Positions 33,555-42,920 are shown, counted from the first letter of the stretch. The stretch: DNA of 64,000 nucleotides from Regnicoccus_A sp014224355 (GCF_050920705.1 NZ_CP154799.1:1984001-2048000); one strand, 5' to 3'. Program-made: numbers and translations. The notes: a model not told the origin generated them from the sequence alone.

Positions 33555-35114
33555 TCAGCGGCCAAGCAGATTCAGGCTCTCCAGCAGGGTTCTGTGCCGA
33601 GCGATCGGCACGAAGCCATGGGCGGCCATCGCCCCACTGACCGCCACAGGGGGCACACCGATGCCGGGGAAAATCCCCGCTCCGCAGAGGCTCAGCCCCT
33701 CGATCGGAGTCGATCCGGAGGGAAAGACGCCCTGGTCGGCTCCCAGGGCCGGCCCGTAGCTGCCCTGATGCACCCGCAGGAAGCGCGCATGGGTGCGGGG
33801 CGTGCCGTGGAGTTCGATCACCAGCCGTTCCTCCAGATCAGGCACGATCGTGCCGAGCACCTGGCGGAACAAGCCACAGCGTTCCCGCTTGAGTCTCTCG
33901 TAGGCCTCCGTTCGCGGCTCCAGGTCGCGCCACAGCTCCCAGGGTTCATTGGCCGGGGTGTAGCCGTGGAGCACCTGGTGACCCTCCGGAGCCAGGGAGG
34001 AATCCAGCAGCGAGGGCATCGAGAGCACCAGCACATTGCGCTCGGCGCCGATGCCCCGCTGCCAGTCGCCCACCCAGACGTGATGCACGGGAAGGTTCTG
34101 GAGGCCATCACCGCGCAGGCCCATGTGCAGATGCAGGAAGCTGGCGCAGGCCGGGGTGGCCTCCCGCTGCTGACGCCAGCGGGAATTGAGGGATCCGGGC
34201 GGCAGCAGGCTGAGGGTGTCCCAGGGGCTGGCGTTACTCACCACACCCCGCCGGGCGCGGATCTGCCGCCCGTCCTCGAGGCGGACGCCCCGGGCGGCTC
34301 CTCCCTCCAGCGTGATCTCGGCCACGGCGCTGCTGGTGTGGAGTTCTCCTCCATGGCGCTGCAGGCCCCGCACCAGGGCCGCCACCACCGCTGGGCTCCC
34401 GCCGAGGGGGTATTCGAGGCAGGCGCCGGGGTCAAACCAATCGGCGAACAGGGTCGCCATGGCTGCTGCGCTGGTCTGATCCATCGGCAGGCCGGAGATC
34501 AGGAAACAGAGCAGATCCACCCAATGGAGCAGAAAGGGATCGCGCAGGTGGCGGCGTGCCATCGGACCGAAGGCACCCCCGAGGGCGGCCAGCTTCGGGG
34601 CCAGCCGGGCCAATCGGGCGGAGCGGCGGGCACCGAGAACGCCGGCCATACCCAGGCCCGGGCGCATCGCCAGCAAGGGGAGGGCCAGGGCGGCTTCGCT
34701 GTAGGGCTGGAGCCAGGCCATGAAGGCGCTCCATTCATCGGCGGCGGCCACCCCCCGCAGTTCGGCGACCGTGGCGCGGAAGGGATCGGGGCCCACCCCG
34801 ATCCGCAGCGGTCCCTCCGGCAACAGCAGTCCCCAGTCGTGGTATGTGGCAACCGGCACTGTTTCGCCGAGCGCCCGCAGGACCTGGGCCAGGGGGTTGG
34901 TGCTGGGCCAGCGGCCCAGGCCGCTCCAGAGGGAGGGTCCCGACTCGAACCGGAAGCCGCGTCGCTCGAAGCCATGGGCCGCGCCGCCTGCTCGATCGTG
35001 GGCTTCCAGCACGATCACCTCGAGGCCATGCAGAGCAGCCAGTCCTGCGCAGCAGAGCCCGCCCAGGCCGCTGCCGATCACGACCAGATCACAACGGGAG
35101 GAGGGGGCGGCCAA
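33555..35114 (-). CDS. FAD-dependent oxidoreductase, carotenoid isomerase/desaturase-like
   Basis: About 519 residues with the dinucleotide-binding motif VIGSGLGGLCCAGLAALHG at the very N-terminus, the second FAD segment AHDRAGGAAHGFERRGFRFESGPS typical of CrtISO/CrtI-type enzymes, and the C-terminal FAD loop GLSLCGAGIFPGIGVPPVAVSGAMAA. Probably acts on a carotenoid or related isoprenoid, in or at the membrane. The start is unclear: a TTG at 35114 begins just before the FAD motif, while the frame is open to a TTG at 35189, which would run into the promoter region of the divergent hli gene. Confidence 0.83.
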   Translation of the reverse strand: MAAPSSRCDLVVIGSGLGGLCCAGLAALHGLEVIVLEAHDRAGGAAHGFERRGFRFESGPSLWSGLGRWPSTNPLAQVLRALGETVPVATYHDWGLLLPEGPLRIGVGPDPFRATVAELRGVAAADEWSAFMAWLQPYSEAALALPLLAMRPGLGMAGVLGARRSARLARLAPKLAALGGAFGPMARRHLRDPFLLHWVDLLCFLISGLPMDQTSAAAMATLFADWFDPGACLEYPLGGSPAVVAALVRGLQRHGGELHTSSAVAEITLEGGAARGVRLEDGRQIRARRGVVSNASPWDTLSLLPPGSLNSRWRQQREATPACASFLHLHMGLRGDGLQNLPVHHVWVGDWQRGIGAERNVLVLSMPSLLDSSLAPEGHQVLHGYTPANEPWELWRDLEPRTEAYERLKRERCGLFRQVLGTIVPDLEERLVIELHGTPRTHARFLRVHQGSYGPALGADQGVFPSGSTPIEGLSLCGAGIFPGIGVPPVAVSGAMAAHGFVPIARHRTLLESLNLLGR

Positions 35115-35170
35115 GGACAGCGCGCTGGGAGCTGATTCTGATGATGGAGAGCCGTGCCAACCAGGGAGAC

Positions 35171-35200
35171 TTGTAATGATCCGCAACAATGTGTTACAGT
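35171..35200 (+). promoter_or_regulatory. Candidate promoter of the hli gene
   Basis: TTGTAA at 35171 and TACAGT at 35195 are separated by 18 bases, about 24 bases before the ATG at 35224; GAGG at 35215-35218 is the likely ribosome site. A good HLR1 (RpaB) tandem was looked for and not found. Confidence 0.45.
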
Positions 35201-35223
35201 TCTCTCAACAACACGAGGACCCA

Positions 35224-35496
35224 ATGGCCCAAGCCACCGCCACCGCTCCTGTGACCGCCAGCGAACGCGCCACCATCCGCGGCGCCACCGTCACCACCGA
35301 AGACGGCGGTCGCCTCAATGCCTTCGCCACCGAACCCCGCATGGAAGTGGTGAGCGCCGAGAGCGGCTGGGGCTTCCATGAGCGTGCCGAGAAGCTGAAT
35401 GGCCGGATGGCCATGCTGGGTTTCATCGCGCTGCTGGCCACTGAATTCGCCCTGGGTGGTGAGGCCTTCACCCGCGGGCTGCTCGGCATCGGCTGA
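35224..35496 (+). CDS. hli: High-light-inducible protein (HLIP/ELIP-type)
   Basis: A 90-residue one-helix chlorophyll-binding protein. After a Thr/Ala-rich N-terminal half comes the conserved helix with ERAEKLNGRMAMLGFIALLA and FALGGEAFTRGLLG, containing the E-x-x-N-G-R chlorophyll-binding motif. HLIPs protect photosystem assembly and dissipate energy under high light. Start ATG 35224 has GAGG upstream. It is divergent from the carotenoid-isomerase-like gene, a sensible pairing since HLIPs bind carotenoid. The N-terminal extension (about 50 residues) is longer than in the smallest HLIPs. Confidence 0.93.
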   Translation: MAQATATAPVTASERATIRGATVTTEDGGRLNAFATEPRMEVVSAESGWGFHERAEKLNGRMAMLGFIALLATEFALGGEAFTRGLLGIG

Positions 35497-35517
35497 GCCT
35501 GATACCAAACGGGCCTG

Positions 35518-35889
35518 ATGCCCGACGTTTCTGTTGCCATGCCGTTGCTTGGTTTCCTTCTGGCCGTCCTTGTTCTGGGCGGCTTTTCTGGTTCAGCCGC
35601 CTGGGCCGTCTCGGAACAGAGTTATCTCTGCGCCGGAGACACACTCGTGGCAACCGCCCACGCCGGAGCCGTTGATGCTGTGGGAATTCCCAACACCAGC
35701 GCAGGCACTGCCCCGGGGGCCTTTGTTGTGTTGCGCTGGCGCGACCTGAGCCTGCAGCTGCCCAGGAGCAACTCCAGCGGACCACCCTCCTACTCCGATG
35801 GCAAGTGGTTCTGGGGGGTCGACGACCCAGAGCATCCCAGATTCAGCCTGCTGGTGGGATCCAGGGAAAACTTCTCCTGCAGCCGCTGA
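35518..35889 (+). CDS. Secreted hypothetical protein
   Basis: 123 residues with a signal peptide (LLGFLLAVLVLGGFSGSAAWA) and a small mature domain containing two cysteines (SYLCAGDTL near the start, ENFSCSR at the end), likely bridged. The segment DGKWFWGVDDPEHPRFSLLVG resembles MliC/C-type-lysozyme-inhibitor-like small beta proteins in general character, but the match is not firm. It begins 21 bases after hli. Confidence 0.6.
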   Translation: MPDVSVAMPLLGFLLAVLVLGGFSGSAAWAVSEQSYLCAGDTLVATAHAGAVDAVGIPNTSAGTAPGAFVVLRWRDLSLQLPRSNSSGPPSYSDGKWFWGVDDPEHPRFSLLVGSRENFSCSR

Positions 35890-35899
35890 AACAGGATCT

Positions 35900-36109
35900 T
35901 CAGCCCAGCCGCCAGTCACCCATCTGAGCCATGGCCGCCTCGGCGGCATTCAGCTCTCGTTCGGTGTCGAGCCAGCCCTCATGTCCGAACGGCAGACTCT
36001 GAATCTGTCCTTCAAGGCAGGCCTGAAGTGTTTCCAGACGGCTGCGCAGCGCTTCGACCCTGGAGCGCTTCAACCAGATCGGTTGGCCGGTGAGAGAACA
36101 GTGCTTCAT
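35900..36109 (-). CDS. Small hypothetical protein
   Basis: 69 residues from ATG 36109 (MKHCSLTGQPIWLKRSRVEALRSR-like, ending AMAQMGDWRLG). A helical protein with a regular charged pattern and no motif; earlier starts exist to 36217 but add an unconvincing basic stretch. It converges with the secreted protein at 35889. Could be spurious, though the ending and composition look protein-like. Confidence 0.45.
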   Translation of the reverse strand: MKHCSLTGQPIWLKRSRVEALRSRLETLQACLEGQIQSLPFGHEGWLDTERELNAAEAAMAQMGDWRLG

Positions 36110-36268
36110 CGCTGCAGACATGCGGATGAGGGGTTGGACAGGAACGATGGCCAGGCAGCTCCGGTCAACCCGGACCGCGCTCATACGGCTCCTGTGACGC
36201 TGACAAGGTTGGCACAAGCACGGCGTCTGGATTCCTGCCCCTTAAGACTTTCTTCATACAGCAAGCCC

Positions 36269-36915
36269 ATGCCCGTCTCCAGTCCTGAACTGCTTGCGTC
36301 TCTGGGCTGGCGCTATGCCACCAAGAAGTTCAACAGCCAGCGGCGGATTTCCTCCGAAATCTGGGACGCACTCGAGCAAGCCCTGGTGCTCACCCCATCG
36401 TCGTACGGCCTGCAGCCCTGGAAGTTCCTGGTCATCGACGACCCGGCCCTGCGCGCTGCCTTGCAACCGTTCTCCTGGAACCAGGCCCAGATCACCGAGG
36501 CTTCTCACCTGGTGCTGTTCCTGGCACGACGCAGCATCGAGGAGAGCGATCTCGACCGTTTGATCGCCGCCACTGCTGAGGCCCGAAAGCAATCGCCCAA
36601 GCAGCTCGCGTTCTATCGCGGCTGATCCACAAGGACCTGGTGGCGGGTCCCCGCAGCGCCCACATCGCCACCTGGGCAAGCAATCAGACCTACATCGCCC
36701 TGGGCAACTTCATGACAGCGGCAGCTCTGCTGGGGGTGGACACCTGCCCGATCGAAGGCTTCTCCCCGCCCGACTACGACCGGCTGCTCTCCCTTGACGG
36801 CACCCCATACCGCAGCTGCGTGGTCTGCGCCGCCGGCCACCGCAGCCCCGACGACAAATACGCCAGCCTTGCGAAGGTGCGGTTCCCCAGACCCGAGCTG
36901 ATCGAGCACCGCTGA
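36269..36915 (+). pseudogene. Nitroreductase-family protein with frameshift
   Basis: The first frame (MPVSSPELLASLGWRYATKKF...) carries the FMN-binding R-Y-A-T-K-K-F and TPSSYGLQPWKFLVI motifs and stops at 36625 after FYRG. The sequence continues one frame over as LIHKDLVAGPRSAHIATWAS, then QTYIALGNFMTAAALLGVDTCPIEGF, the normal second half of an NfsB-like NAD(P)H nitroreductase, to a stop at 36915. One missing base near 36620 explains it; no long homopolymer is at the break, unlike the other frameshifted genes here. The intact protein would be 215 residues. Confidence 0.85.
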
Positions 36916-36941
36916 GCAGGGAGCGACTTCCAAGCAAACCC

Positions 36942-39755
36942 TCAGCGGAAGCGGTCGCTGAAGCGGTTCGCCAGGGCGTTCATCGCCAGCAACAGCACCC
37001 CCACCCCCACGAACACAACCCCCTTCAGGCCCAGGTCGGCCCCGGCCAGGTCGATCACCAGCAGTCGCAGCAGGCAGACCCCAAGTCCGGCCAGGGCCAG
37101 ATGGCGCAGGGGATTGTGGCGCAACCAGGCCGCCAGGGCGAACACCAGCAAGGCCTGGGCCGACCAGAGCAACGTCAGCAGGCCCGGATCGAAACGCCAG
37201 TAGATCGCCAGGGCGAGACCCACCAGCATCGGTAGATCGACGGCCAGCAGCGGCTGCCTCTCGAGCCGCTGAAGCAGACCCGTGGCCCCGGCAAGTCCCC
37301 TGGGCACCGCCAGGTCTCCCCTGGGCTCCTGCCGGTGCTGGAGGACGACGAAGGCGATCTGCAGCAGCACCGCCAGAGCGATCTGCAGCTGATCGCCGGC
37401 ACTCCAGCCGCTCCCATCGAGGCGGAGGCGACGCAGGGAGAGCACCAGCTGAAGCAGGCCGAACCAGCTGATCGGCAGCGCATACAACCCGGCCCGGGGC
37501 TCGAGCGATCGACCCCAGCGTTGGCCCACCAGCCCCAGGGCCATCAGGGACCAGGCCAGCGTCCGCGCCGGGCGGGCGAGCTCCCAGAGGAGGAGCAGGT
37601 TGAGATTGATCAGGACCGCCTCCAGCAGGTACGGGCGCAGCGTCTTCCAGCCGGGATAGCCGTTCAGGGGAGAGTTGCTGCTGGATCGCCGCCAGCGCAG
37701 CAGCACCGCCAGGCCCAGCCACTCCAGCGGCCATCTCCAGGGGATTCCCCCCAGCTGCTCCGTGGCAGGCAGTACCCAGACGGGCCAGACCATCAGCACG
37801 GCCAGCAGGTATCCAGACCCCACCACCAACAGGGTCTGCGCCGTGCGCGCGGACGCCCGGCCGGCCAGATCCGCCATCGGCAACGCCATCAGCAACCAGG
37901 CCGCGGCGGGCAGCAGCGGCGAGAGCGGAGCGAGCAGCAGCTGAGCGGCCAGCCCCAGATCCGCCGCCAGCAGCACGATCGCCAGCTGGCGACCACCCCC
38001 CCGGGCCCCGGCCCGAAGCAACAGCCACCCCTGCAGCAGCAGGGGCAGCAGCCTCAGGCTTGCGGGTCCGGCCTGCCAGGGGGCCGCCACCAGCAGGCTC
38101 ACCCAGGAGAGCCCATGCACCGCCAGGCCAGCGCCCTGGACACCCGCCAGCACCCCCGGGGCCGGCACCCGGCTGGCCAGCAGAACCAACCCCCCCAGCG
38201 CCAGCAGGGCCAGCCACTCCATCGACCCGTCCGCCAGAGCCTGCACCGCCGCACTGACCACCAGCCCGGCGCTGAGCCAGCCCAGGCTCGGCCTCGGTCG
38301 GGCCAGATCCACTGAGGCGGCCGCAGCCGCGGCAGTCCCCAGCAACAGGATGGTGGCGTTCTGGCTGCTGCTGGGTCCGATCGCCGGGATCAGCCCCACC
38401 AGGGCCAGCAGGCCACCGAACCCCAGGCTCAGAGCCCAGCTGATCTGTGCCCACCAGCCATCGGTCCCATCGCTGGCGATGCGCAGGAACACCAGGGAGG
38501 CCAGCAGCACCGCCAGCAGCAGGACCAGCCCGTTCGCCAGCAGTGGCCCCAGGCTGAACAGTGCGGTGATCACCAGCACCTGTCCGATCAGCCGATCGGA
38601 CAGTGGCAGCCAGTGCTGGCTCGCGCGGTCCGAGCGGCGCGCCAGAGCCAGCACGACCAGAGCGGCCAGGCCGCAGCCCAGGGACCGACCGAGAGGACCC
38701 GGTGGATAGACCAGCAGAGCCAGCCCCAGGGCCAGCCAGTTGGTGAGCAGCGCCAGCAGCGGCAACCCCATGCGTGAAGCTGGCCGGTCCCCGCGCCCAT
38801 GCACCGCCAGCACGCCGGCTCCGAACACCACCACGGCGGCGGCCAGACCCACAGGACGCAGACCCTCGTTGCGAAAGGGCAGATCGGTCTGGAAATACCA
38901 GATGAGGTGGTGCAGCGCCGCGGCACCACTCACGGTCAGCAGCTCCCCATCCCAGCGGCGGCGCAGGGCCAGGCCCAGACCGATCAGGGCGATGGCGCTG
39001 GCGATGGCCAGGGCCATCGCCGAGGGGGGCACGATCGCCAGGGGCACCAGCGTCAGCACCAGATGGGCTGCGGCCAGCGCCTGTCGCCGCGAACGCCAGG
39101 CCAGCAGGAGATTCAGGCCGATCCCCAGCAGCAACAGCGCCAGGGCCGGCAGAGGCTCCTGGATCCACTGGAGCCCGAGGCCGGGCAACCCTCCCGCCGC
39201 AGCGCAGGCCAGCAGGGTGATCGCCCCCGCCGCGCTGCGGATCCACTCGGAGAGATCCCGCCAGCTGGGCCGGCGGGCCAGCCAGAAGGAGAGCCCTGCC
39301 AGGCCTGCAGCGGCCATCAGGGTGAGCAGGAACCGCTGGGCAGGACCCAGTCGGTAGACGCTGTGCAGCAGCAGAAAGGTGACACCGGCCACCACCGCCG
39401 CCGCACCCAGCCGGCCGGTCCAGTTCTCGACGCCCTGCTCCAGCCGTCGCACGAACGAGGGTCCCCGGCGAGAGGGAACGGGCGATGGCGCAGGGGATGG
39501 CTCCGGTGCTGGGGCCAAGCCGACGGAGCCGAGAGTTGCCTCAGGCCGCTCCACCACCGGCAGCTCCACTCCCTCCAACCGATCCAGACGTGCTTCGAGC
39601 CGCTCCAGTCGCTGCAGCAGCTGATCCGTTTCAGCCCCGCGCAGGCTCCCCCGCCGGCTTCGGCTCAGCAACCTGCCCAGACCGAGCACCGCCACCACCG
39701 GCAGCAGAACGGTGAGCCCGATCAGGACGAGCAGCGTGAGCACAAACTCGATCAC
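36942..39755 (-). CDS. DUF2339 multi-pass membrane protein
   Basis: A 937-residue membrane protein with roughly 24-28 hydrophobic helices. An N-terminal anchor (VIEFVLTLLVLIGLTVLLPVVAVLGL) is followed by a coiled coil (ETDQLLQRLERLEARLDRLEG), a proline-rich linker, and then the DUF2339 body beginning ENWTGRLGAAAVVAGVTFLL. The GTG at 39755 is preceded by AGGAA; the same frame remains open far upstream into the divergent permease gene, which is only a shadow. Function unknown; possibly a cell-envelope component. Confidence 0.85.
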   Translation of the reverse strand: MIEFVLTLLVLIGLTVLLPVVAVLGLGRLLSRSRRGSLRGAETDQLLQRLERLEARLDRLEGVELPVVERPEATLGSVGLAPAPEPSPAPSPVPSRRGPSFVRRLEQGVENWTGRLGAAAVVAGVTFLLLHSVYRLGPAQRFLLTLMAAAGLAGLSFWLARRPSWRDLSEWIRSAAGAITLLACAAAGGLPGLGLQWIQEPLPALALLLLGIGLNLLLAWRSRRQALAAAHLVLTLVPLAIVPPSAMALAIASAIALIGLGLALRRRWDGELLTVSGAAALHHLIWYFQTDLPFRNEGLRPVGLAAAVVVFGAGVLAVHGRGDRPASRMGLPLLALLTNWLALGLALLVYPPGPLGRSLGCGLAALVVLALARRSDRASQHWLPLSDRLIGQVLVITALFSLGPLLANGLVLLLAVLLASLVFLRIASDGTDGWWAQISWALSLGFGGLLALVGLIPAIGPSSSQNATILLLGTAAAAAASVDLARPRPSLGWLSAGLVVSAAVQALADGSMEWLALLALGGLVLLASRVPAPGVLAGVQGAGLAVHGLSWVSLLVAAPWQAGPASLRLLPLLLQGWLLLRAGARGGGRQLAIVLLAADLGLAAQLLLAPLSPLLPAAAWLLMALPMADLAGRASARTAQTLLVVGSGYLLAVLMVWPVWVLPATEQLGGIPWRWPLEWLGLAVLLRWRRSSSNSPLNGYPGWKTLRPYLLEAVLINLNLLLLWELARPARTLAWSLMALGLVGQRWGRSLEPRAGLYALPISWFGLLQLVLSLRRLRLDGSGWSAGDQLQIALAVLLQIAFVVLQHRQEPRGDLAVPRGLAGATGLLQRLERQPLLAVDLPMLVGLALAIYWRFDPGLLTLLWSAQALLVFALAAWLRHNPLRHLALAGLGVCLLRLLVIDLAGADLGLKGVVFVGVGVLLLAMNALANRFSDRFR

Positions 39756-39863
39756 GGTTCCTGGCTCTGGGTTCCAGCCCAGAGATTCAGGGATGGAACC
39801 CCGGCGACTTGGCATCCGCAGGGCGTGCCTGCAGGATCGGTGGGAGAGAGAAGGGTCAGGGGC

Positions 39864-41447
39864 ATGCAGGAGACGGGACCACGCTGGCTGGTGCCGGGCG
39901 ACTGGGACGGGCTTCTGGGACTCGGACTGGACAACCTGATCCAGATCCTGCTGATCCTCGGCCTCTGCCGGGGCGTGCTGGGTTACCCCGATGCACTGAT
40001 CTTCGGCGTGATCCTGCCGGCCACGGGCGTGAGCCTGGTGGTGGGCAACGCTGCCTATGCCTGGCAAGCCCATCGACTGGGGCAACGGGAGGGCCGCGCC
40101 GACCGCACCGCCCTGCCCTACGGCATCAACACCGTGAGCCTGTTTGCCTATGTGTTTCTGGTGATGCTGCCCGTCAAGCTCACGGCCGTGGGACAGGGCC
40201 TGAGCGACGCGGAGGCCGTGCGCCTCTCGTGGCAGGCGGGGATGATGGCCTGCCTGGGCTCCGGATTGATCGAAACCTCGGGGGCCTGGTGTGTCGGGGC
40301 TCTCCGCCGCTGGTTGCCGCGGGCAGCCCTGCTCTCCACTCTGGCCGGCATCGCCCTGGGCTACATCGCGCTGGGCTTTCTGCTGCGCACCTATGCCCAG
40401 CCGGTGGTGGGGCTGGCAGTGCTGGCTGTGATCCTGCTCACCTACTACGGGAACCTGCGCCTGCCGTTGCCCGGCGGCCTGCTGGCGGTGCTGCTGGGGA
40501 TTGCTCTGGCGGCGACCACCGGCCTGCTGCGCCTTGATCCGATCAGCTGGCAGGCCAATGCCACCCAGGTGGGCTGGCACCTGCCGAGCCCCCGGCTGGG
40601 GGCGCTCTGGCAGGCCCGCGATCAGCTGCTGCCCTGGATCGGTGTGATCGTGCCGATGGGACTGTTCAACGTCCTCGGTTCGCTGCAGAACCTGGAGAGC
40701 GCCGAGGCCGCCGGCGACCGCTACCCGGTCAAGGGATCGCTGCTGATCAATGGCGTGGGCACGGTCGCGGCGGCTCTGCTGGGCTCCTGCTTCCCCACCA
40801 CCATCTACATCGGCCATCCCGGCTGGAAGGGGATGGGCGCCAGAATCGGCTACTCCTGGCTGAACGGGATGGTGATGGGCCTGGGCTGCCTGTTCGGCCT
40901 GTTCGGACTGGTGGGCCAGTTGGTGCCGATCGAGGCCGGCATGGCGATCGTGCTCTACATCGGCATCGTGATCGCCGCCCAGAGCTTCCAGGCCACCCCG
41001 GCCGCCCACGCCCCGGCCGTGGTGCTTGGGATGCTGCCGGGGCTGGCGGGCTGGGGTGCCCTGCTGCTCAAAGCCGGGCTGCGGGCCGGCGGTACCGGCG
41101 GAACGGGGCCTCCCTTCGGGCCCGCGGTGCTGCTCCCTTTGCAGCAGGCCGATGTCTGGGCGGCGGGAGCCTTCGCCCTCGAGCAGGGGCAGATCGTGGC
41201 TGCGATGCTGCTTTCAGCACTGCTGGTGTACGTGATCGAGCAGCGCTTCCTGGCGGCTTCGGCCTGCGCGGCTCTGGCGTGCGTGGGTTCCTGGTTCGGG
41301 CTGATCCACGCCTGGCGTTTCACCCCCGCCGACACCGCCCTGAATCTGGGCTGGGGGACCGGTGCCGACTGGGCCCTGGGCTACCTGGCGATGGCGGCGG
41401 TGTTCGCTGCGGCGGCCTGGGGGCACCGGCGCTCGCTCACCCGGTGA
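39864..41447 (+). CDS. NCS2-type permease (xanthine/uracil/AzgA-like)
   Basis: 527 residues, about 12-14 membrane helices. The arrangement GDWDGLLGLGLDNLIQILLILG at the N-terminus, the GLSDAEAVRLSWQAG region and the TM8 segment MGLFNVLGSLQNLESAEAAGDRYPVKGSLL place it in the nucleobase/ascorbate transporter clan; Q-N-L-E-S-A-E-A-A-G-D-R-Y is like that of the cyanobacterial members annotated as xanthine/uracil permease. Substrate not determinable. The ATG at 39864 is 108 bases from the divergent DUF2339 start. Confidence 0.83.
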   Translation: MQETGPRWLVPGDWDGLLGLGLDNLIQILLILGLCRGVLGYPDALIFGVILPATGVSLVVGNAAYAWQAHRLGQREGRADRTALPYGINTVSLFAYVFLVMLPVKLTAVGQGLSDAEAVRLSWQAGMMACLGSGLIETSGAWCVGALRRWLPRAALLSTLAGIALGYIALGFLLRTYAQPVVGLAVLAVILLTYYGNLRLPLPGGLLAVLLGIALAATTGLLRLDPISWQANATQVGWHLPSPRLGALWQARDQLLPWIGVIVPMGLFNVLGSLQNLESAEAAGDRYPVKGSLLINGVGTVAAALLGSCFPTTIYIGHPGWKGMGARIGYSWLNGMVMGLGCLFGLFGLVGQLVPIEAGMAIVLYIGIVIAAQSFQATPAAHAPAVVLGMLPGLAGWGALLLKAGLRAGGTGGTGPPFGPAVLLPLQQADVWAAGAFALEQGQIVAAMLLSALLVYVIEQRFLAASACAALACVGSWFGLIHAWRFTPADTALNLGWGTGADWALGYLAMAAVFAAAAWGHRRSLTR

Positions 41448-41532
41448 CGCTCCACTCGGTGACGCTCCACCACGTTGATGATCCAGACAGCCCGGGCGGC
41501 TCTACAGCAGAGATAGATCCCCCGGAAGGCCC

Positions 41533-41742
41533 ATGTTCCTCAAATACCGTCCCGACGGCTGCCTGGTGGAGGTGCTCGACATCAAACAGCTGATGGATCC
41601 CTTCGCCGGCTCCGTGACCGCGCGCTTCCATGCCGGCGAGGAGCTCCAGGAGCCGCAGGCATTCAGCAAGACCGAGCTGGTGTTCCCCTCAGATGAGGTG
41701 ATGCCCCGCTGCTGGCTTGACCCGGCCTACCACCAGGGCTGA
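41533..41742 (+). CDS. Small conserved cyanobacterial protein
   Basis: 69 residues (MFLKYRPDGCLVEVLDIKQLMDPFAG...) with the readable ending ELVFPSDEVMPRCWLDPAYHQG. The compact pattern and the exact abutment with the SDR gene (stop 41742, start 41743) indicate a real gene. Family members are sometimes labelled acetyltransferase without support; no function can be assigned. Confidence 0.72.
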   Translation: MFLKYRPDGCLVEVLDIKQLMDPFAGSVTARFHAGEELQEPQAFSKTELVFPSDEVMPRCWLDPAYHQG

Positions 41743-42441
41743 ATGCGGCGCACGCTGTTGATCAGTGGCGCCAGCCGCGGCATCGGCCGGGCCATCGCCA
41801 TGCGCCTGGCGGCTGAGGGTCACCGCCTCAGCCTGGGGGTGCGCGCGCCCGAGCGTCTCGCGGGCACGGCGCTGGAGGGCTCTCCTCAGGTGTTGCTGCA
41901 CCCCTATGAGGCCACCGACCCATCCAGTGCCGAAGCCTGGGTGGCGGACACGATCGAGCGCTTCGGCGCGATCGACGGGCTGATCCACTGCGCTGGGGTG
42001 TTCTCCCGCACCGGGCTGCTGTTCAGTGCGGCGGAGGCGGCAGAGCCGCAGCGGCTCTGGAACGTGAACCTGATGGGTCCCTGGTGGTTGACACGGGCGG
42101 CCTGGCCCTGGCTGGCCCGCAGCGGCGAGGGTCGCATCATCACCCTGGTGTCCATGAGCGGCAAGCGGGTGAAGGGGAGCCTGGCCGCCTACCCCGTCAG
42201 CAAGTTCGCCCTGATGGCTCTCTGCGAGAGCATGCGCCAGGAGGGCTGGGAGTCGGGCATCCGGGTCACGGCCATCTGTCCGAGCTGGGTGAACACCGAG
42301 ATGGCGGCAGCGGTGACGGCCATCCCCCCGCTGGCGATGACCCAGCCCGAGGATCTGGCCGCCCAGGTGAGCCTGCTGCTGGCTCTGCCGGCCAGTGCCG
42401 TGCCCTTCGAGCTCGCCATCAGTTGTCAGCGCGAGCACTGA
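41743..42441 (+). CDS. Short-chain dehydrogenase/reductase
   Basis: 232 residues with the Rossmann motif LISGASRGIGRAIA, the LIHCAGV segment, the catalytic Ser in LVSMSGKRVKG and the Y-P-V-S-K-F pair (Tyr and Lys). A classical SDR using NAD(P)H; substrate unknown. Its last five codons and stop (C-Q-R-E-H-stop) lie within the first of three exact 20-bp repeats, so the 3' end has been duplicated in tandem after the gene without affecting the protein. Confidence 0.88.
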   Translation: MRRTLLISGASRGIGRAIAMRLAAEGHRLSLGVRAPERLAGTALEGSPQVLLHPYEATDPSSAEAWVADTIERFGAIDGLIHCAGVFSRTGLLFSAAEAAEPQRLWNVNLMGPWWLTRAAWPWLARSGEGRIITLVSMSGKRVKGSLAAYPVSKFALMALCESMRQEGWESGIRVTAICPSWVNTEMAAAVTAIPPLAMTQPEDLAAQVSLLLALPASAVPFELAISCQREH

Positions 42442-42483
42442 GGTGTCAGCGCGAGCACTGAGGTGTCAGCGCGAGCACTGAGG
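42424..42483 (+). repeat. Three exact 20-bp tandem copies at the SDR 3' end
   Basis: TGTCAGCGCGAGCACTGAGG occurs three times without mismatch at 42424, 42444 and 42464. The first copy encodes the end of the SDR including the stop codon; each further copy again carries that stop in a shifted frame. Looks like recent slippage or an alignment artefact. Confidence 0.95.
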
Positions 42484-42527
42484 GACGACGCTGCGCAAGG
42501 ATGCGTGGCTCGAACGGGGCGCCTCTG

Positions 42528-42917
42528 ATGGCTCGACTGATCATTGTGCTCAAGCCCAGGGGTCCAGCCACCGGCGATGAGCTGATCCCCATGCTGATGC
42601 CCGCGCTCCAGCGCCTGGAAGCCGAGTTCGACCATCAGGCTCCGTCCCATCTCAGTGGTTCGATGCGGGTTTCCCCCCAGGGGATGGTGGTGCAGCTCTT
42701 CGCCGACGTGCAGCCCCAGGCCGACGGCCCTGAGCTGGATGTGGTGCTGATGAGCTCCGAGACGATGACCAAGGGAGCACCCCAGACCCTGGAGGCCCTA
42801 AGCGCGCTGATTGCCCTGCTGCCGGAGCACGCCAGCGACCTGAATCTGATCTTCCGCTCCGACCGCGACGGTCCCGTGCCCAGGCAGCGTCCTCTTCCGC
42901 TGGCAACCCAGAGCTGA
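42528..42917 (+). CDS. Conserved hypothetical protein
   Basis: 129 residues from ATG 42528 (MARLIIVLKPRGPATGDELIPML...). Alternating beta strands and helices (MVVQLFADVQ, LDVVLMSSETM) without a known active site. An ATG at 42501 would add nine residues. It ends 3 bases before rdgB and is almost certainly co-transcribed with it. No membrane segment. Confidence 0.65.
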   Translation: MARLIIVLKPRGPATGDELIPMLMPALQRLEAEFDHQAPSHLSGSMRVSPQGMVVQLFADVQPQADGPELDVVLMSSETMTKGAPQTLEALSALIALLPEHASDLNLIFRSDRDGPVPRQRPLPLATQS

Positions 42918-42920
42918 ACC

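Noticed and set aside
35165..35223. HLR1 (RpaB) tandem in the hli promoter
   Set aside because: Single GTTACA-like half-sites occur but not two in the required spacing.
39810..41009. Upstream extension of the DUF2339 frame to 41009
   Set aside because: It is the antisense of the permease gene; the hydrophobic protein and the ribosome site begin at 39755.
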